This document shows, one piece after another, positions 27,335 to 35,857 of a stretch of DNA of 64,000 nucleotides; within the stretch, counting starts at the first letter, position 1; each line of letters starts with the position of its first letter. Both the position numbers and the translations under genes were made by a program. The notes under the pieces were generated by a model. It saw only the letters and a list, made by a program, of their open reading frames with translations, searched no databases and had not been told where the DNA came from. Source of the DNA: Pseudomonas faucium (GTDB taxonomy: Bacteria; Pseudomonadota; Gammaproteobacteria; Pseudomonadales; Pseudomonadaceae); NCBI RefSeq assembly GCF_021602585.1, contig NZ_BQIP01000009.1, positions 124,001 to 188,000 of the forward strand, given 5' to 3'.

Positions 27335-28495
27335 TCATCCGGCCCCGACCAACGCCGCCATGCGCACCGCGTTGCGCCCTGCTGCCTTGGCCTGGTACAG
27401 CGCCGCATCGGCCTGGGCCAAGAGGCTTGCAGTGCTGTCATGCGGGCCAGGTATGCCGCACCACAGGCCAACACTGAAACGCAGCGCAATCTCGTCGCCG
27501 GCAAAATGCGCCGGGCTCATCGCGATGGCCTCGCGCAACGCCTGCAGCGCCTGCAACGCGCCGTCGCGGTCGGCATGCGGCAACAGCAGCAGAAACTCCT
27601 CGCCACCGTAGCGGCCCATGCTGTCGCCCTGGCGCATGCGCTGCTGCAACTGGCGCACGCAATGGCACAGCACCTCGTCACCGGCCAGGTGGCCGTACAG
27701 GTCGTTGATACGCTTGAAATGGTCGATGTCGATCATGGCCACCGCCAGGTGGCTCTGCTCGCCGCGGGCGCGGTCCAGCGCCACGGCAAAGCGCTCCAGA
27801 ATCGCCCGGCGGTTGAAGGCGCCGGTCAGCACATCGCGCAAGGCCAGGTGCTGCAGGCGCGCCTCGCTGCGCTCCTTGGCCATCAGCACCAGGCCGATCG
27901 AATACATCATCACCGTGACCGTGCCGATCGCCACGGAAATACTCTGCTTGAGGTTGCTGGTGTCGTAGCGCATCTCCACGGCGGTGCCGCCGAGCACCGC
28001 CACGGCACGCATGCCCAGGCCAACCAGGCTGATCAGCGCGCCGATTTCCAGCAACAGGTGCGCCCTGCCCGGGCGCTCGGCGTAACGCCGCGCCCAGTAC
28101 AGGATCAGCGCGCACTGCAGCATCAGCACCAAAGTCGCCAGCAACATGCGCGGCTCCAGGGTGTCGAGCAGCAGCATCAGGCCCACCAGCATGCACGCCG
28201 GGATGATGAAGATCAGCGGCCACGGCATGGCCTGTTCGCGCACGCGGAACAGGCTCGCCGAATAGAACGCCAGCGCCAGCGACAGCAAGCTGTTGCCCAC
28301 GCCATAGCTTAGCCACAGCGGCGCATGGCCATACACGGTGTAACAGACGTAGGCCAAGGCATGGGCAAGCAGCCCGCAGCCGGTCAGCCACACATCGTTA
28401 CGCCGATTCGACGGGCCGACCAGCAGCAGGCAGAAAGCGAGGATGGTTGCCACCAGGGCAACGGCTGCGAACAGCGTGGGGGTGTGGGCGATCAT
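27335..28495 (-). CDS. membrane diguanylate cyclase (GGDEF)
   Basis: A 386-residue protein with about six transmembrane helices (residues 8-220) followed by a GGDEF domain making cyclic di-GMP. The active-site motif is YGGEEF, preceded by RQGD exactly five residues upstream, a canonical inhibitory I-site, so product feedback is expected. DVLTGAFNRRAI and IDIDHFKRINDLYGH are the substrate and metal strands. The membrane part is not a sensor domain I can name. Confidence 0.92.
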   Translation of the reverse strand: MIAHTPTLFAAVALVATILAFCLLLVGPSNRRNDVWLTGCGLLAHALAYVCYTVYGHAPLWLSYGVGNSLLSLALAFYSASLFRVREQAMPWPLIFIIPACMLVGLMLLLDTLEPRMLLATLVLMLQCALILYWARRYAERPGRAHLLLEIGALISLVGLGMRAVAVLGGTAVEMRYDTSNLKQSISVAIGTVTVMMYSIGLVLMAKERSEARLQHLALRDVLTGAFNRRAILERFAVALDRARGEQSHLAVAMIDIDHFKRINDLYGHLAGDEVLCHCVRQLQQRMRQGDSMGRYGGEEFLLLLPHADRDGALQALQALREAIAMSPAHFAGDEIALRFSVGLWCGIPGPHDSTASLLAQADAALYQAKAAGRNAVRMAALVGAG

Positions 28496-28719
28496 CGTGA
28501 TTCACCGTGTGGCAGCTAGCCGTCTTCAGTGCGGCCTGCCCAGCAGTCTATGGGCCAAGGCGCGCGGCGGCCATGACCGAACGGGACAGAACAGCAGCCG
28601 CAAGGCACGCCGTTCATCGTCCACGCAACAAAAAAACCACCCTCCCGGAAACAAAATGGATCGTTTCCAGTCTCAGGCAGTGCCCCGTAAACCTATGCGG
28701 ATCAAGGACCTATATCGTG

Positions 28720-28896
28720 ATGACCCGCCTTGCAAGCTGCTCGCTGATCGCCGCCTTCCTGTTGGTTGCCGGCTGCCACCACCACCGTTACCACGATGAC
28801 GACGATGGCTGGCGCGATGGCGATCGTGACCATCGTCACCACCCGCGTTACGAGCGCGACGATGACAACCGCTACCGTGACCGCGACTACCGCTAA
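28720..28896 (+). CDS. small His/Asp/Arg-rich lipoprotein, 58 aa
   Basis: The N-terminus MTRLASCSLIAAFLLVAGCH has lipobox VAGC. The mature 40 residues are almost only His, Asp, Arg and Tyr (HHHRYHDDDDGWRDGDRDHR), with an RYRDRDYR end. AAGGA lies 8 bases before a GTG at 28717 and 11 before the ATG at 28720, so either start is possible. The composition suggests metal or polyanion binding at the envelope; that is inference. Confidence 0.6.
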   Translation: MTRLASCSLIAAFLLVAGCHHHRYHDDDDGWRDGDRDHRHHPRYERDDDNRYRDRDYR

Positions 28897-28947
28897 GACG
28901 TCTTTTCAATCCACTTACAACCTGATGATTTTTCCGAGGCTTCTATC

Positions 28948-29328
28948 ATGCGTCTGACTTTGCCTTCCCTTGCCCTTGGCCTGCTCTTGTGCCAGGGCGC
29001 TTTCGCCGGTGACGGCAGTGCCGCCATTGGCGGTGGCCTGGGGGGTGCCCTGGGTAACGTGATCGGCCAGCAAATCGGTGGCAGCACCGGCGCGGCCATC
29101 GGCGCTGGCCTGGGCGGCGCCGCGGCCGGTGCGGTAGGCGCCAACAAAGGCAACCGTACCGAAGCGGCCATCGGCGGCGGCCTGGGTTCGGCCGGCGGTT
29201 CGGTGATTGGCCGCAAGGTCGGCGGCTCGTCCGGCTCGACCATCGGTGCCGGCCTGGGCGGCGCAGCCGGTAGCGCCCTGGGCAACCACATGGGCAGCAA
29301 CAGCAAGAAGCACCACCGCCACCACTGA
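28948..29328 (+). CDS. glycine-zipper repeat envelope protein
   Basis: A 126-residue exported protein. The signal peptide ends near CQGAFA (residue 20), and the mature part is a run of glycine-zipper repeats (AAIGGGLGGALGNVIGQQIG and similar units, about five of them) ending in a His-rich tail SKKHHRHH. Glycine-zipper proteins insert in or line the outer membrane in other bacteria. A perfect CAGGGCCGC-CTC-GCGGCCCTG hairpin at 29341-29361, without a T-run, follows the stop. Confidence 0.8.
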   Translation: MRLTLPSLALGLLLCQGAFAGDGSAAIGGGLGGALGNVIGQQIGGSTGAAIGAGLGGAAAGAVGANKGNRTEAAIGGGLGSAGGSVIGRKVGGSSGSTIGAGLGGAAGSALGNHMGSNSKKHHRHH

Positions 29329-29449
29329 TGGCGGCGCACTCAGGGCCGCCTCGCGGCCCTGATGTTCATCAATACCCCCTTCACCTGCACCTGCCACACT
29401 GGCTGCTACTGTCTACTGTGCCCCTTGTGTGAAGGAACATCCCCGCCCC

Positions 29450-31279
29450 ATGAACCAGGAATTGCTCTGGGTCCTCGGCCTGCTGGCCGTCGTCGTCGTC
29501 CTCTTCGTCATCAACCGCCCGCGCATGGATGTGGTCGCCCTGCTGGTGATCCTCGCCCTGCCCTTGTCGGGCATTCTTACCGTGGAACAGGCCCTGGCCG
29601 GCTTCAGCGACCCCAACGTGGTGCTGATCGCCGCGCTGTTCGTGATCGGCGAGGGGCTGGTGCGCACAGGCATCGCCTACCGTATCGGCGAATGGATGAG
29701 TGAACGCGCCGGCAACAGCGAGGCGCGCCTGCTGGTGTTGCTGATGGTGTCGGTGGCCGGGCTGGGCTCGGTGATGAGCTCGACCGGCGTGGTGGCGATC
29801 TTCATCCCGGTGGTGCTGAGCATCGCCGCGCGCCTGAAGATTTCCCCCAGCCGGCTGATGATGCCGCTGAGCTTCGCCGGCCTGATCAGCGGCATGCTCA
29901 GCCTGGTGGCCACGCCGCCCAACGTGGTGGTGCACAGCGAGCTGGTGCGCCATGGCTTGCCCGGTTTCAGCTTCTTCAGCTTTACCCCGTTCGGCCTGGT
30001 GGTGCTGGTGCTGGGCGTCGGCTACATGCTGCTGACCCGCCACTGGCTCAATGGCGAAGTGCGCAAGGATGGCCGGGTGGAAACCCGCCGCACCCTGCTC
30101 GACCTGGTGCTCGACTACAAGCTCAATGGCCGCGAGCGGCGCCTGCGGATCCGCCCGCAGTCGCCGCTGATCGGCCATACCCTGGGCGAGCTGGAGCTGC
30201 GCACCCGGCATGGCGCCAACGTGATCGGCATCGAGCGCCAGCACAAGTTCACCACCCGGGTGATTGCCGCCGATTCCAGCACCGTGCTGCACCAGGGTGA
30301 TGTGCTGCTGCTCGACCTGTTCGCCAACCGCGACGACCTGCGCAGCCTGTGCCAGACCATGCAGCTGGAGCCGTTGCACTTCAAGGCGGCCTATTTCATC
30401 GACCAGTCCCAGGAGCTGGGCATGGCCGAGGTTTCTCTGCCGCCAGGCTCCAAGCTGATCGGCAAGAGCATTCTCGAACTGGCCTTCCGCACCCGCTACG
30501 ACCTCAACGTGGTCGGCCTGCGCCGTGACCAGGCGGCGATCGAGGAGCAGTTGGTGGAAGAAAAGCTGCGCCTGGGTGACACCCTGCTGGTGGTCGGCCC
30601 ATGGAAGGCCGTGCGCCTGCTGCAGAGCCAGCCCAAGGACTTTCTGGTGCTGAGCCTGCCGGCCGAGATCGACCAGGTGGCCCCGGCCCGCACCCGCGCG
30701 CCCTATGCGTTGATCAGCCTGGCGGTGATGGTCGGGCTGATGGTCAGCGGCGCGGTGCCCAATGTGATTGCCGCGCTGATCGGCTGCCTGCTGATGGGCG
30801 CCGGGCGCTGCATCGACATGAACAGCGCCTACCGGGCCATCCACTGGCAAAGCCTGGTGCTGATCGTCGGCATGCTGCCGTTTGCCCAGGCCTTGCAGAA
30901 GACCGGCGGCATCGACCTGGCGGTCGGCGGGCTGGTCAGCCTGCTCGGCGGTGCCGGGCCGATCGCCATGCTGGCCTGCCTGTTCATGGTCACGGCGGTG
31001 ATCGGCCTGTTCATCTCCAACACCGCCACCGCGGTGCTGATGGCGCCAGTGGCGATCAGCACGGCCACGCAACTGGGCCTGTCGCCCTACCCGTTCGCCA
31101 TGACCGTGGCCCTGGCGGCTTCGGCGGCGTTCATGACGCCGGTGTCCTCGCCGGTGAACACCCTGGTGCTCGGCCCCGGCCAGTACCGCTTTGGCGACTT
31201 CGTCAAGGTGGGTGTACCGTTCACCTTGCTGGTGATGGTGGTCACGGTGTTGATGGTGCCTTGGTTCTTTGGTTTGTAG
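29450..31279 (+). CDS. SLC13-family permease with two TrkA_C domains
   Basis: A 609-residue membrane transporter of the divalent anion:sodium symporter type. Two bundles of helices flank a cytoplasmic section of about 200 residues holding two TrkA_C (RCK C-terminal) domains ([20 protein letters not shown] and [20 protein letters not shown]). Transport motifs are [14 protein letters not shown] and the C-terminal [16 protein letters not shown]. Proteins of this build are often annotated as sulfate or citrate transporters; TrkA_C suggests ligand gating. The substrate cannot be told. Confidence 0.88.
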   Translation: MNQELLWVLGLLAVVVVLFVINRPRMDVVALLVILALPLSGILTVEQALAGFSDPNVVLIAALFVIGEGLVRTGIAYRIGEWMSERAGNSEARLLVLLMVSVAGLGSVMSSTGVVAIFIPVVLSIAARLKISPSRLMMPLSFAGLISGMLSLVATPPNVVVHSELVRHGLPGFSFFSFTPFGLVVLVLGVGYMLLTRHWLNGEVRKDGRVETRRTLLDLVLDYKLNGRERRLRIRPQSPLIGHTLGELELRTRHGANVIGIERQHKFTTRVIAADSSTVLHQGDVLLLDLFANRDDLRSLCQTMQLEPLHFKAAYFIDQSQELGMAEVSLPPGSKLIGKSILELAFRTRYDLNVVGLRRDQAAIEEQLVEEKLRLGDTLLVVGPWKAVRLLQSQPKDFLVLSLPAEIDQVAPARTRAPYALISLAVMVGLMVSGAVPNVIAALIGCLLMGAGRCIDMNSAYRAIHWQSLVLIVGMLPFAQALQKTGGIDLAVGGLVSLLGGAGPIAMLACLFMVTAVIGLFISNTATAVLMAPVAISTATQLGLSPYPFAMTVALAASAAFMTPVSSPVNTLVLGPGQYRFGDFVKVGVPFTLLVMVVTVLMVPWFFGL

Positions 31280-31433
31280 GACAATCCCGCGCACAATGGT
31301 GGCATTTGGATATTATCCCTACAGATCGCGGCAGATTGACATCAAGTACCCTGTACAAACACACTGAGATGTCATTGCCCCAGGTGCCTACAGCCGTTGT
31401 CCTGGATTTCGTTTCCGCTTGTCGGTCGAGCCT

Positions 31434-32840
31434 ATGGTTTTTCCAGCACAATCGCGCCTGTTGCCCTACCTTGCACTGTTCGGCCTGACCTTCGCCCTCA
31501 CCGTGGGCGGCATCCTGGCCCGGCCGATCGAATCCCTGTCGCTGTTCTGGCCGGTGAATGCGGTGCTGGCCGGCGTGCTGTTGCGCTATCCGCGCCAGGC
31601 CGGGGTGATCGGCTTCGCCCTGGTGTGGCTGGCGATGGTCGCGGCCGACTTCCTGTGCGGGAGTGCCTGGGCGCCCGCCTTGTGGCTGAACCTGGCCAAC
31701 CTGGGCGTGGTGGTGACCGTGTGGTTGCTGCTGTCGCGCCTGCCCCGCCTGCACCGGCGCATGCGCAGCCCGTATGGCGTGCTGAGCGTGTTCGGCGCCT
31801 GCGCGGCGGGCGCCATGGTGGCGGCGAGCCTGGCCTGCGTGGTGGCCGCGCCGTGGTTCGAGCAGTCCCTGCGCACGACCTGGCTGGCCTGGTTCAGCGA
31901 ACAGTTCTCGACCAGCGTGCTGGTGCTGCCGGTGTTGCTGACCGCGCCTTCGGCCCGCGCATTGCTGCGCAGCTACCAGGCGATCCGCCTGGCGCCGCTG
32001 CTGGTGCTGCTGGGCTCGCTGGCGTTTAGCATCGGCTTTGGCGGGCCTGGGGCCATCGCCTTCCCGATCGCCGCCCTGCTCTGGTGCGCCTGGACCTACT
32101 CACCCTTCCTGGTTTCGTTGCTGACGCTCACCGCCGGCAGCACGCTGATCGTTGCCGTGGCGCAGAACCTCATGCACTTCAGCGTGCCGCAGAGCGAGCC
32201 TGGGGTCACCACGCTGATGTCGGCGCGCCTGGGCATCGCCATGCTGGTGCTTGGGCCGCTGGTGGTCGCCTGCGTCAGCCAGGCCAACCGCAGCCTGCTC
32301 GCGCGCCTGGCGCACCAGGCCACCATCGATCACCTGACCGGCGTGCTCACCCGCAGCGCCTTCACCCGCCGCGCCAACGCCCTGCTCGAAAGCCGCCAGC
32401 AGCATGCCCAGGCCGTGCCGCTGACCTTGATGATGCTCGACATCGACCATTTCAAATCGATCAACGACCGCTACGGCCATGCCGTGGGCGACCAGGTACT
32501 GCGCCACTTCGCGCGCACCCTGCAAGACCAGCTGCACGAGGACGAACTGCTGGCGCGCATGGGCGGCGAAGAGTTCGTGGTGATCCTCCCAGGCCTGGCG
32601 CCAGACCGCGCGCAGTTCACCGCCGAACGCCTGCGCCGGGCGGTGCAGGACCTGCATGTGGTGCACGGCGATGCGCGCCTGCAGATTACCGTGAGCATCG
32701 GCCTTGACGGCTGCGCCGCCGACACCGAGGCGCCAAGCCTGGACGTGCTGATGGCGCGCGCCGACCACGCCCTCTACCGCGCCAAGGCCCACGGGCGCAA
32801 CCGCGTCGAGCAGGCCGAGGCGCAGCGCCAGGTGGTGTGA
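31434..32840 (+). CDS. MASE1-type membrane diguanylate cyclase
   Basis: A 468-residue protein with an N-terminal eight-helix sensory region of MASE1 type (RPIESLSLFWPVNAVLAGVL) and a C-terminal GGDEF domain (MGGEEFVVILPG). DHLTGVLTRSAF and LDIDHFKSINDRYGHAVGD are present, so the cyclase looks active. The four residues at the I-site position are HEDE, so the usual feedback site is absent. The ATG at 31434 is used; the ribosome site is weak. Confidence 0.9.
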   Translation: MVFPAQSRLLPYLALFGLTFALTVGGILARPIESLSLFWPVNAVLAGVLLRYPRQAGVIGFALVWLAMVAADFLCGSAWAPALWLNLANLGVVVTVWLLLSRLPRLHRRMRSPYGVLSVFGACAAGAMVAASLACVVAAPWFEQSLRTTWLAWFSEQFSTSVLVLPVLLTAPSARALLRSYQAIRLAPLLVLLGSLAFSIGFGGPGAIAFPIAALLWCAWTYSPFLVSLLTLTAGSTLIVAVAQNLMHFSVPQSEPGVTTLMSARLGIAMLVLGPLVVACVSQANRSLLARLAHQATIDHLTGVLTRSAFTRRANALLESRQQHAQAVPLTLMMLDIDHFKSINDRYGHAVGDQVLRHFARTLQDQLHEDELLARMGGEEFVVILPGLAPDRAQFTAERLRRAVQDLHVVHGDARLQITVSIGLDGCAADTEAPSLDVLMARADHALYRAKAHGRNRVEQAEAQRQVV

Positions 32841-32841
32841 C

Positions 32842-33603
32842 TCAGCCGGCCAGCAAATCCCAGGACAGCTTGGCGATCAGCACGCACAACAGCACCAGGA
32901 ACAAGCCGCGAACGAACCCGGCGCCCTTGCGCACCGCCAGCCAGGTGCCGGTCAGGGCGCCGAGGATGTTGCACGCGGCCATTGGCAAGGCGATGGCGTA
33001 CAGCACGTTGCCGGACGGCACGAAGAACACCAGCGCCGCCAGGTTGGTGGCGATGTTGACCACCTTGGCCGACGCCGAGGCGTGCAGGAAGTCCAGGGCG
33101 AAGAAGCGGATGAACAGGAAGATCAGGAAGCTGCCGGTGCCTGGCCCGAACAGGCCATCGTAGAAGCCGATGGCGCCGCCGATCAGCACCGCCAGGCACT
33201 GCTCCTTGCGGCCGATCTTGGCCGGGGCGTGCAAGGTGCCGAAGTCCTTCTTGCAGAAGGTGTAGATGGCCATCAGCACGATCATCACCAGCACCGCCGG
33301 GCGCATCACGCTGGGCGGCACCAGCGACACCGTGGCGGCCCCTGCGAACGACATGACGAAGGCACTGAGGGCCGCCGGCACGATCAGGCCCCAGTCCAGG
33401 GTCACCTTGCGGATGAACGAACGCGCGGCAAAGGCCGTGCCGCACACCGACGCCAGCTTGTTGCTGCCCAGCAAGGCCGCCGGCTGCGCGCTAGGCAGCA
33501 CGTTGAACAGCGCCGGGATCTGGATCAGCCCACCGCCTCCCACGGCGGCATCGATCAGGCCGGCGGCGAAGGCGAACAGGGAAAGTACGGCGATATCCAT
33601 CAT
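32842..33603 (-). CDS. TSUP (TauE/SafE) family permease
   Basis: A 253-residue inner-membrane protein with about eight helices and the two-repeat TSUP pattern: FAAGLIDAAVGGGGLIQIPA in the first half and AIGFYDGLFGPGTGSFLIFL in the second. Family members export or import sulfite, sulfoacetate or other sulfonates. The ATG at 33603 (GGAA seven bases upstream) or the next codon is the start. It converges with the MASE1 cyclase gene with one base between stops and diverges from a LysR gene. Confidence 0.9.
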   Translation of the reverse strand: MMDIAVLSLFAFAAGLIDAAVGGGGLIQIPALFNVLPSAQPAALLGSNKLASVCGTAFAARSFIRKVTLDWGLIVPAALSAFVMSFAGAATVSLVPPSVMRPAVLVMIVLMAIYTFCKKDFGTLHAPAKIGRKEQCLAVLIGGAIGFYDGLFGPGTGSFLIFLFIRFFALDFLHASASAKVVNIATNLAALVFFVPSGNVLYAIALPMAACNILGALTGTWLAVRKGAGFVRGLFLVLLCVLIAKLSWDLLAG

Positions 33604-33702
33604 GGCGCGGTTCCAGGCAGTGAAGGCAGACTGCAAGGCTAATCAAAGCGCCGCGCTTGTGTTGAAATGCCATATTGCGAAAACTGCAACGAGGAACCCT
33701 CC

Positions 33703-34623
33703 ATGGCATTGGACATGCTGCGCGAAATCCAGGCATTCGTCAGCGTTGCGCACAAGCGCAGCTTCGTCGCCGCGGCGCGCGCCCTGGGCCGCTCGCCCAG
33801 CGCCATCACCCGCGCGGTACAAACCCTGGAAGACCACACCGGGTGCAAGCTGCTGGTGCGCAACGCCAACGCCGTGACCCTCAGCGAAGCCGGCGAGCGC
33901 CTGCTGCCGCACGCCGAACGCTTGCTGGATGTGCAACGCGATGCTGCCGATGAGCTGGCCGCGCTCAGCGGCAGCGCCCAGGGCTGGATCCGCTTCGCCG
34001 TGCCGCAGCTGCTCGCCGAGCATGTGCTGCCCGGCATGCTGGCGGCCTTTTCCCAGCGCCACCCGCAGGTGACGCTGGACGTGCAGTACCGTGACGAGGC
34101 CATCGACCCGTTGCAGGGCAAGCTCGATTTCGTGGTGCGCGGCGCATTCCCGCAGTCGAGCGAGTTGATCGGCTACCCCTTGTGGCGCTACCGCCGGCAT
34201 CTCTACGCCAGCCCCGGCTACCTAGGCCGCACCGGCATACCCCAGGAACCGGAGCAGCTGGCGGACCACGCGCTGATCCTGCACACCGCGCCGCGCATCC
34301 TCAAGGCCTGGCACTTCAGCCGTGACGGGCGCATCACCAGCTTGCGCCCGCACCCACGCCTGCGCCTGAACTCGGGTGATGCGGTCTACCACAGCGCCCT
34401 GGCCGGGGCCGGCATTGCGCGCCTGGCGGATTGGGTGGGCGAAGCCCAGGTAAAGGCCGGGCGCCTGGTACGGGTGTGCGCCGATTACCGGCTGACCTCC
34501 AGCACCGGGCAAGACCCACAGATGCACGCGGTGTACCCCGCCGGCGAGCTGCCGGCGCGCGTGCGTGAACTGTTGCTGGCCCTGCGCCAGGCCGGTGAGG
34601 CGGCCAGTGAACAGCCCGGATAA
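33703..34623 (+). CDS. LysR-family transcriptional regulator
   Basis: A 306-residue LysR regulator. The N-terminal winged helix-turn-helix runs through IQAFVSVAHKRSFVAAARAL and SPSAITRAVQTLEDHTGCKL; the rest is a ligand-binding domain (GWIRFAVPQLLAEHVLPGML). It is divergent from the TSUP permease with 99 bases between the starts, so it probably controls that gene. GAGGA seven bases before the ATG supports this start. Confidence 0.9.
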   Translation: MALDMLREIQAFVSVAHKRSFVAAARALGRSPSAITRAVQTLEDHTGCKLLVRNANAVTLSEAGERLLPHAERLLDVQRDAADELAALSGSAQGWIRFAVPQLLAEHVLPGMLAAFSQRHPQVTLDVQYRDEAIDPLQGKLDFVVRGAFPQSSELIGYPLWRYRRHLYASPGYLGRTGIPQEPEQLADHALILHTAPRILKAWHFSRDGRITSLRPHPRLRLNSGDAVYHSALAGAGIARLADWVGEAQVKAGRLVRVCADYRLTSSTGQDPQMHAVYPAGELPARVRELLLALRQAGEAASEQPG

Positions 34624-34637
34624 TGGCTGTTCAAATT

Positions 34638-34653
34638 CTGTTCAATTTAACAG
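34638..34653. promoter_or_regulatory. 16-bp CTGT-N8-ACAG palindrome (LexA-box form)
   Basis: CTGTTCAATTTAACAG fits the gamma-proteobacterial LexA form, and a second partial copy (CTGTTCAAATT) lies just before it. It is downstream of the LysR gene with no clear target to its right, so it may be incidental. Confidence 0.3.
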
Positions 34654-34739
34654 AGCCCGCCGCCCGCCTGGCCTACAGCGTTTTATCCACAGACCTACCC
34701 ACGTTTTTTGTGGACAGATTTCCTCATGCAAAGAAGGAC

Positions 34740-34934
34740 TTATCTCACCGCCAGCAACGCCGCATTCGCAGCCCGCACCAGCTCGATCCAATCACCTGCG
34801 CTGATCACCCCCGCATGCTCCAGCGCTTCGGCGCTGCGCAAGGCCTGATCGTACTCATCCTCGTCGAGAATGCCGTTGGCGAGAAAACGGCTACGCCACT
34901 CCAGCATGGCTGAAGTGGCCTTCTTGCATTCCAT
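34740..34934 (-). CDS. small hypothetical protein, 64 aa
   Basis: A 64-residue, mostly helical protein (MLEWRSRFLANGILDEDEYD, then a GVISAGDWIELVRAAN segment). The composition is ordinary and not the biased mix of chance frames, and GGGAG lies 11 bases before the ATG. No family is recognised. An overlapping plus-strand frame is less convincing. Confidence 0.55.
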   Translation of the reverse strand: MECKKATSAMLEWRSRFLANGILDEDEYDQALRSAEALEHAGVISAGDWIELVRAANAALLAVR

Positions 34935-35071
34935 CTATGTATTGGCTCCCAGGCAAATGGCCGGCTCGCTGTCGCGACCCATTGTGACGCGGGAGACTAC
35001 ACGAGCCATTTGCACTTGAGAACGACTTGCAGCGACCACCGGTCCAGTGGTGCAACCGGGTAGCACTGCCC

Positions 35072-35155
35072 TCAGCTTGGCGGAATGGTGCCGAGCAAGC
35101 CAATCAGAATGGTCAGCAGCAGAAAGCCACCCAGAAACAGTGCGAGCTTGCCCAT
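35072..35155 (-). CDS. 27-aa single-helix membrane micropeptide
   Basis: A short ORF encoding MGKLALFLGGFLLLTILIGL followed by LGTIPPS: one transmembrane helix with a Lys before it and a polar end. GAAGAGGTTCCG directly before the ATG is a strong ribosome site (AGAGG, 5-base gap). It is too short for most gene finders. It resembles regulatory micropeptides of transport or respiratory complexes, but no partner is adjacent. Confidence 0.5.
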   Translation of the reverse strand: MGKLALFLGGFLLLTILIGLLGTIPPS

Positions 35156-35474
35156 CGGAACCTCTTCAAAGTGATGTTGGGACAAGCACATTGTCGACTT
35201 CAGGCTGATACGGTTACAGATTCAGGTTCGACGAAAAAAAGCGGATCAGATGGGTTGGCGAGCCAACGGATCGGGGCCTGGGCATTGGCCGCACGGCGGG
35301 GGACACTCGGGCGGATGCCAGAGCAATTGCTACATAAGGTTTCCATCACCAATGAAACACCTGTTTGGCCAACGCCAGCGCGCCGGCCTGCCACTGCACG
35401 CCTGCAACCCCCGCCCTGCGCGGGCCGGGCCTGCAAGTACACGTTAACGATCAGAAACATCTGCCGTGCAGATT

Positions 35475-35584
35475 TGTAGGAAAGTTTTCTCGTGACTGTA
35501 GGAAAAAGGCAGGTAACTGCCTTCTCCTGTATGAACGCCCAGTTTGATCAGGGTTTTCGAGCTGCTACGGTCCTTTTTCCTACA
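35475..35584. repeat. three copies of TGTAGGAAA
   Basis: Direct copies at 35475-35483 and 35497-35505 start exactly 22 bases apart (two helical turns); an inverted copy TTTCCTACA lies at 35576-35584. They precede the 61-residue gene at 35618. One more copy occurs at 58364-58372. Confidence 0.45.
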
Positions 35585-35617
35585 ACGGCAAGGACGCCTA
35601 CCGCGCTTGAGAAACAT

Positions 35618-35803
35618 ATGGATACGTACACAGCCGCTGCCCTGAAACTGCAAAAGACCCTCCTCACCCTGCGCCAGACCCGTGACCGGCTGCGAGCCGC
35701 AGGCAACGACGAAGAAGCCGACGAGCTTGCACTGAAAATCGCCCGCGTCGAGGAAACCCTGGCGCAGCTCCCGGCCGCGCTGCAATCGCCCACCCTGCAG
35801 TGA
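35618..35803 (+). CDS. small coiled-coil protein, 61 aa
   Basis: A 61-residue helical protein (MDTYTAAALKLQKTLLTLRQ, then AGNDEEADELALKIARVEET), with heptad-like leucines along most of its length. No family is recognised. The ribosome site is weak (TTGAG). Repeated TGTAGGAAA motifs lie upstream, and a 9-bp GCAGGGGCT/AGCCCCTGC hairpin follows the stop at 35810-35836, without a T-run. Confidence 0.55.
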   Translation: MDTYTAAALKLQKTLLTLRQTRDRLRAAGNDEEADELALKIARVEETLAQLPAALQSPTLQ

Positions 35804-35857
35804 AAGCCTGCAGGGGCTTGCGCAGCCAGCCCCTGCCCTGCTGTCGATGAAGGCCCT

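Larger units (their letters stand above)
34935..35617. other. gene-poor region with one micro-ORF and repeated TGTAGGAAA motifs
   Basis: About 680 bases between two small genes. It holds a 27-residue membrane ORF on the minus strand (35072-35155) and three copies of TGTAGGAAA (35475, 35497 and an inverted copy at 35576). Longer frames here have biased composition and no ribosome site, so I do not call them. Confidence 0.6.

Noticed and set aside
34683-34691. Replication origin suggested by a perfect DnaA box
   Set aside because: Only one good box, no AT-rich unwinding element, and no dnaA or gidA neighbours.
34623-34913. Plus-strand frame of 96 codons after the LysR gene
   Set aside because: Starts inside the LysR stop, has no ribosome site, and overlaps a more plausible minus-strand gene.
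35027-35479. Open frame of 150 codons in the gene-poor region
   Set aside because: Pro/Arg/Ala-rich, no ribosome site, and it overlaps the better-supported micro-ORF on the other strand.
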